Assembly: GCA_905221605.1 (NCBI GenBank)
Contig: CAJNDS010001835.1
Coordinates: forward strand, 26,601 to 90,600
DNA: 64,000 nt
Source: Symbiodinium natans
Lineage: Eukaryota > Sar > Dinophyceae > Suessiales > Symbiodiniaceae
Direction of reading: 5' to 3'
Part shown: positions 58,970 to 64,000 of the stretch, piece by piece
Position numbering within the stretch: position 1 is the stretch's first letter
Layout of the letters: the number at the start of each line of letters is the position of its first letter
Position numbers and translations under genes: made by a program
Notes under the pieces: generated by a model
Told to the model about the DNA's origin: nothing
The model's input: the letters and a program-made list of their open reading frames with translations, nothing else
Database searches by the model: none

Positions 58970-61900
58970 TCAAATGTATGCTCTTGCAAGTACGCCCGCA
59001 ATGCCAGAGAGGAGTGTGCCTAAGAAGTAGAGCTGCTTGAGGAAGAGCTCCTGTGTTATGGTCACGCCATGGAGACTGAAGCCCGTGCAGCTGTGGGCCA
59101 CGTATCTGCAAAGATATTGGCGGTCGGGGTCCAACTGGCGAATGGAGGGCAGCTGGTTCACAAACCTCAGTGTGCTGAAATCTTCGTGGAACTCAGTAGT
59201 TTAAAGAAGGCTCGAAGCACGTGAGACGAATACTCTGAACCCGGCACCATCATCTTGCAGCCAAAGAATCGAAGGGATGGCCCTGCACTTCTCAGTCAGC
59301 GCCGCAGCGCGCGACATGAGGATCGTGGACACCATGAAACTGACAGAGCTGATGGGACTTTGAAGGGTTTTGGGGCATGTTTTGGGATGTTTTGGGCACC
59401 CTCTGTGCAGAAACGCCATGCCTAAGCACAAACGCGGAAAATAACTTGCCACTCACGCCAAGGAGCAGGAACAACAACCTGGCTGATCAACAGCTTCATG
59501 GGAAAATGTGCTCACAAGAATTTGCCACTGGGGTGTGCTTTGTAACATGGAATCTACTGCAGCATTGTCTAGACTTTTCTGCAGCAATGCACGGACCAAT
59601 GCAAACTAGCAAGCTTCAGCAGTAGGCTTGCAAACGCAGATCAGCGCAGCCTAGCAGCGGAAAGGCGGAAGCTGCTTCTGCGAGGAGCTGAGAAGTTGTA
59701 GATTCTGTTCGCAGACTCATACCAACGATTCCACCAAGTAAGAAGAACAGCCCTACCGAGGAAAATATCTGCAGAATCATAAAGCTCGCGCTAAGCGCGC
59801 GAGCCACTGACTTGATGCAAGCCTGCAACGAATTCCAACCTGAGAGCAGCCAGATTCTCACGACACATATTTTGCGCTTCGCTGAGTCAGCTGAGCATCT
59901 TTCACAGATTCTCACAGCAAATGCCAAGCAGCTTTCAGCTCCGTCCGTAAAGTTGCGGTGCCCCATCAAGTCGTTGCACCACAAGTCGAGCATGCGATCA
60001 AGTCCTAGCGGATCCGAATCGCCTTTCCTCTCTCGTGTGAGTTTCCCACTTCGTTCATCATCACTGGACTGTGCTTACTGATGATCTTTGAGCAGTCAAA
60101 GCTGACATTGCTGGAAATTGAATTTGCGGTTGTGTGCTGGAAGTGGCACTCGTGAAGGCAATTGCGGCCCAACTGTGGATGTGATCAGGTAGGCGCATCG
60201 ATTGTCGGAATGCGCATGCAAGCGCTAGAACTGAAGCATTGGTTGTTCGGTGCCTCGTGATGACCTTGCTGCTTCTGTTCGCTTGCCCAAAAGGCGCTTC
60301 TCTAACACATCCAGTGCAATTCAAATGCAATTACCGGAGCTGGCAAGCGCATCTCATTTCTCGACAGATGGCGTGCAGTAGCTGTCGTTTAGCGCAAAGC
60401 TCACAAGGCAGAGAGTTGAGGCGGTTGTGAATCAGACTCTTGTTACTCCAAACTTCTTGATGCTGGACCTTGTGCTGGTGCTGCTTCAGTGTCGGCTTGG
60501 AAGTTGCGAGAGGATTCGGGAACTCCCACCACTCTCAAACATTTTCAAGCCCTCCTGAACTAGCATCGAGTGCAAACTCTGACGGGGGTTTGTGAGGCTC
60601 GCCACTGTTACTTTCCCTGCTTCGTGCCCCGAAGTCGCGTCTTCTCTGGCTGTGAGTGGCTTTTAGCGCTTCCTCGTTGCACTGTAATAGTCGAGGTTCG
60701 ATCAGTTGTACGCCGAATAGAATGGCATGGACTTTGCCAAGGGTGCAGGCAGACCCGTGTTGCATGTGTGTGTGGCAACACCTGGACATGGTGCAGCACA
60801 CTGTAGGGGGGCACCGGGGGCTCCAATCAGTCCGGTGCTAACAAAGACACTGGTTGGATGCCTGTGATATCCAGTGGAGCGCCACTGGACGTACCTGACA
60901 AGTCCATCTCATAAGTTCTTGCCTTGCCAAAGTGTGTGCGTAAGTGTGAGACAAAGTTCAGTGCGATTGTAAGTAAGTGAGACCTCTCCTCTTGACAAGT
61001 TGCAGTGCAAATCCAAGGTTGTGCGTGGCCACATGCTCAGGTTGGAGAAGAACAAAAACATACTCTTTCCACTCCGTGTTCTCTCCTGACAAGATCCTTG
61101 CTTGGGAAACGACAACCAGCATCACCAAAGCGCTGTAGATGACGAAAGTGGCGGCTGCCACAGCCTGAAGCCACAAGAAACGAGTCAATGTTCCCAGACT
61201 TGGGGTGAGTCATGGTTCCAAGGTACTCTTCAGTGTGCTTTGAGCTTCGTTGCTCCGGCTTTGAATGGCTTTGAGCATCCCTGAGCCTGAATGGAGAGGA
61301 CGGCGACGGGAAGTCCATCAGATTCCGACTCTGACATGCTCATTTCGTAGTCGATCATATTCCACACCTACTAGGGCGGGTGTCTGACGTGTGCGCACCT
61401 TACCATCACCAGCTCGCGGAGGGCTACTGCCCCACCTTGAAGATGTGTTGCGCGAGGTCGGCAGCCCCGATAATGACCCAAATCGCAAAGAACTTGTAAG
61501 GCTTGATCTCCGCGACCTTTGCGAACGGACGAATGCGGCGGCAAATGCGGTAGCACCGTGTAGGCATGATGGGGTTGGATTCCACGGAAATTCCACGTGA
61601 ACCATCTTCAGTCAAATCGGACATCACAAAAATGGCAACTTCTCGCATTTCTCTGTCGTGCATGAGCGGATAATGTTTCCACCAGGCTGGCGAAGCTCTC
61701 TAACATGCTGAAGCAGAAGGGTTCTCGTTTAGTCGATGTGACCTTGTTGCGTACTTCTGGGCCTCTAATCGCTCATCCAGATGAATCTACCTACGATGTC
61801 CTGCAGATCCGCACGTTGACTGCCTTGTGGGCGGGGACAGGCAGGGAATCGGGAAATTCGTTTGGACCTGTTTCCGACATCCATGTCGAGGGGGTTGACA

Positions 61901-62955
61901 GGGTCCCACCTATTTCTGAACCGTCCGAGGTGTCCCAACCCAGCTCCAGAACTGTCCCGCAAACCAAGCCAGTCATCTCAACAAAGACCCGTTGAAAGTG
62001 TGAAAGCCGTTCAACGTGAATTGCCAGTCCACAGCGTGTGAAGACTCAAACGTTCTCGACTTGTTGCTCGACTCCTCGACGCATACCGCTCTCGATCATG
62101 AAATTTGCAAGTAAGTGTATGGTAAGGCTTTCACTTCGCAGCGAAACAACTCAAAAAATGAATATGTCCTGCTCTGAGGGATTTGCCTTTATGAGCCTTT
62201 CGTGCTCGGGGTGCCGGGTCACCATCGCAAGATTCTTTGGGGATGCTTGTGTCCGAATCTGTGGTGCAAGCTGGGCCGCAGAGCTCCAGTGGCCATCCAA
62301 CTTGAACTTGCGGGCAAGATGGCCAAGCTGTTGATCGGCCAGTTTCCTGGGAGTAGTGAAGCCAGTGCAACCCCATTTAGCTTTCGACTTCCGACACAAC
62401 TCCATACCAAAAAACGCTCCAAAAGTTATGTGATCCGCTTGAGCCAGCATCAGATTTTCCGATTGCATTGCGAATCTGAACCTTCTGATGCAATGAACTC
62501 CAACGACACTGTAAAGCAGCGTCGTCGCCGCGAGGAAGTGATAGCTGACCTACAGTGACAGATCTTGGCAACATGTATGCTCTACGGAAACTGGCAACAA
62601 CCAAAATGCTGAAGCAGGGAAAAGGACATTCAGCTGCTTCTGCTCGCCAAGTAGCACCCCTCACATCCGTCAGCATTCTCACGCTGACGATGGCCGTGAA
62701 AGTTGCAATTGCGCACAATCGGAAAAAGCAAAGCAGGCGTTCCGGCACACTGGACATCCATCGGAAGCCGTCTTGCATGGAAATTGTCGGCATTTCTGCG
62801 TCTGCCGAGGTCTCCAAGAGAGAGGTGTGCACAGCACGGTTGAGGGCCGACAGCTTGACTTTGCTTGCATCCATACGTCTTGAGGAAACCCGCTGTGCAA
62901 TGATGCTGTTGTCTTGATGCGGGGTGCTGGAATCCACCAGCCCTGGAAGGGTCAA
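58970..62955 (-). CDS. Multi-spanning membrane protein, possibly gustatory-receptor-like (7TM)
   Basis: C-terminal exons splice in phase: 61516-61436 (EIKPYKFFAIWVIIGAADL), 61164-60997 (TFVIYSALVMLVVVSQARI), 60063-59632 (a 144-codon exon, DPLGLDRMLDLWCNDLM, then SASFMILQIFSSVGLFFLL), 59348-59282 (SVSFMVSTILMSRAAALTE), 59191-58970 (CTGFSLHGVTITQELFL, then LYFLGTLLSGIAGVLA, stop). 60997 joins 60063 only through one or more missing exons; a hydrophilic exon near 60745-60545 (EPRLLQCNEEALKATHS) may be one. The N-terminal frame 62955-62645 holds a first helix (LLCFFRLCAIATFTAIVS). About six or seven helices and the last-helix pattern (C.GF.L....I, then a hydrophobic run to the end) resemble the insect Gr / protist GRL superfamily. 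That similarity is weak; an unrelated membrane protein is possible. Donors are GT and GC. Confidence 0.5.
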
Positions 62956-62959
62956 ACCT

Positions 62960-63790
62960 TACAAGACTTCGTGGGGCGCTAATGGATTAGGATACGCTCA
63001 TGGGTCAAATCCTCAAGGTCGTCACGACTTTCGGGTGCACGATTCAAGATTTTCGGGTCAAGGAGGAATGCAACCAGATGGTTTGAAACTCAACCGACGT
63101 CTTGCAGTTTCAAACTTTAGATAATCAATTAACAGCCAAACGGCAAAAACAACGCAATGGAGCCGAGGACGGCGTTGTTTTGGATTCATGGGTTCTTCAG
63201 TTATTCTTCGGATGTTTTCAGCTGCCGGGAAGAGAAAAAACAAAGGCACTTTTGGTTTTATGTTTAGTTCTCAAGAAAACTAAGATTTACTTGGGCTCTT
63301 TAACGTAGTTCTTGGCTTTCCGATTCCCCCCCAAAAATCAAAGGTCTGAGAACAATGTTTGGTTGGACTTTTGAAAACGCCAAACCAAGATAAAGCAGTC
63401 CTGGGCCCCATGGCTTTCTGGCTGTTTATAAACTTATGAACAAGACCTGGAAGGAACTTTCCTGGAGCCTGGCTTCGCTTGTATATGCATGGCACAAAGC
63501 TGACATCAACATCTGTGAACTGATGACCCTCGTTCAGTTGAGAAGGCATTTAAGAAGGCATTGAATAAGATCTAGCCGCGCTGTCAGAAACACGTTTCTG
63601 GACCCCGTTTTGAAAGATTTCCGACAACGAACCCATAAGAACGTGGACACCCTCTTCAACAGCGTCTATTGAGCTTTGCAACATGCTGTCGGAGAGCTGG
63701 CCTATCTTTCTGAACTTTCACACAATTTTTTCTTCATCTCCAGGCAGGCATGAAATAGAAGCAGCCACCCCTTCTTCTTTAGGTTCCTGA
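62960..63790. other. Upstream interval, one possible exon
   Basis: A minus frame at 63549 to about 63430 reads EGHQFTDVDVSFVPCIYKR and might be an exon of the next or the receptor-like gene. The rest shows no supported feature. Confidence 0.35.
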
Positions 63791-63985
63791 TCAGTTTGAT
63801 GACTTGCGAGGTGCAGAGGCGTCATGCGATATCGCAGAACCTATCCTCACACCACAGACTGGTTGCTTGCACTGCAAACAGATGAGGTGTCCCAGCGAGC
63901 AGGGTGCTCGTGGCGCCAGCGTGCGGCACACACGGCCCAGATCATGGGTTTCTCTCGAGGCCTCTGGTATATCTTGGTCGCTCAT
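63791..63985 (-). CDS. Candidate first exon at the right edge
   Basis: From an ATG at 63985 the frame reads MSDQDIPEASRETHDLGRV, then CSLGHLICLQCKQPVCGVR with a CxxC pair. It lies 15 bp from the window edge, so upstream context is missing. It could be the 5' exon of the receptor-like gene or of a separate gene. Confidence 0.35.
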   Translation of the reverse strand: MSDQDIPEASRETHDLGRVCRTLAPRAPCSLGHLICLQCKQPVCGVRIGSAISHDASAPRKSSN

Positions 63986-64000
63986 CGTGCTCTCGCCTAG

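Overview
This is nuclear DNA of a eukaryote, almost certainly a dinoflagellate of the Symbiodinium type. Three things point there: very small exons, introns that begin with GC or GA about as often as with GT, and splice junctions that almost always read AG|G. One assembly gap (100 N) lies in a CA-rich microsatellite. I recognised no bacterial operons, tRNA, rRNA, CRISPR array or intact spliced-leader gene. Most long plus-strand open frames are antisense shadows of genes or are simple repeats.

Every gene I can support lies on the minus strand, so the window looks like one long unidirectional array, read from high to low coordinates. From the right end: a gene for a multi-spanning membrane protein resembling the gustatory-receptor-like (7TM) superfamily (62.96-58.97 kb); a voltage-gated cation channel with an S6 helix and an EF-hand tail (56.7-54.5 kb); a targeting-peptide-like first exon (53.3 kb); a 0.94-kb trinucleotide satellite (50.8-51.7 kb); a very-long-chain 3-oxoacyl-CoA reductase of the SDR superfamily cut into at least 12 small exons (48.9-47.0 kb); a run of exon clusters for uncharacterised acidic, basic or coiled-coil proteins (46.2-33.3 kb), one of which carries a PPP-phosphatase-like CGDVHGQ exon; an uninterrupted AzgA-type purine permease (32.4-30.5 kb); a coiled-coil gene (30.4-29.8 kb); an uninterrupted SAM-dependent methyltransferase (29.0-28.1 kb); a CDP-alcohol phosphatidyltransferase, probably PGP synthase (26.2-25.1 kb); a possible small secreted protein (23.2 kb); an exon with an RIIa-type docking domain (19.95 kb); further uncharacterised exon clusters (18.5-9.2 kb); a protein with three tandem Gal-3-O-sulfotransferase domains (6.45-2.83 kb); and the first half of a TauE/SafE anion permease running off the left edge.

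The genes do not form one pathway. Several are housekeeping lipid and membrane functions (fatty-acid elongation, phosphatidylglycerol or cardiolipin synthesis, purine uptake, anion export, sulfation). The strongest structural results concern splicing. The SDR gene can be rebuilt exactly only by using 11 introns that all start with GC or GA and all end AG|G. One 246-nt GA-AG intron sits at one of three equivalent positions in the near-identical sulfotransferase repeats, and the repeat spacing confirms its length to the base. For the uncharacterised clusters, the exons given are those with a clear reading frame and usually a plausible splice site; the grouping into genes is inference.
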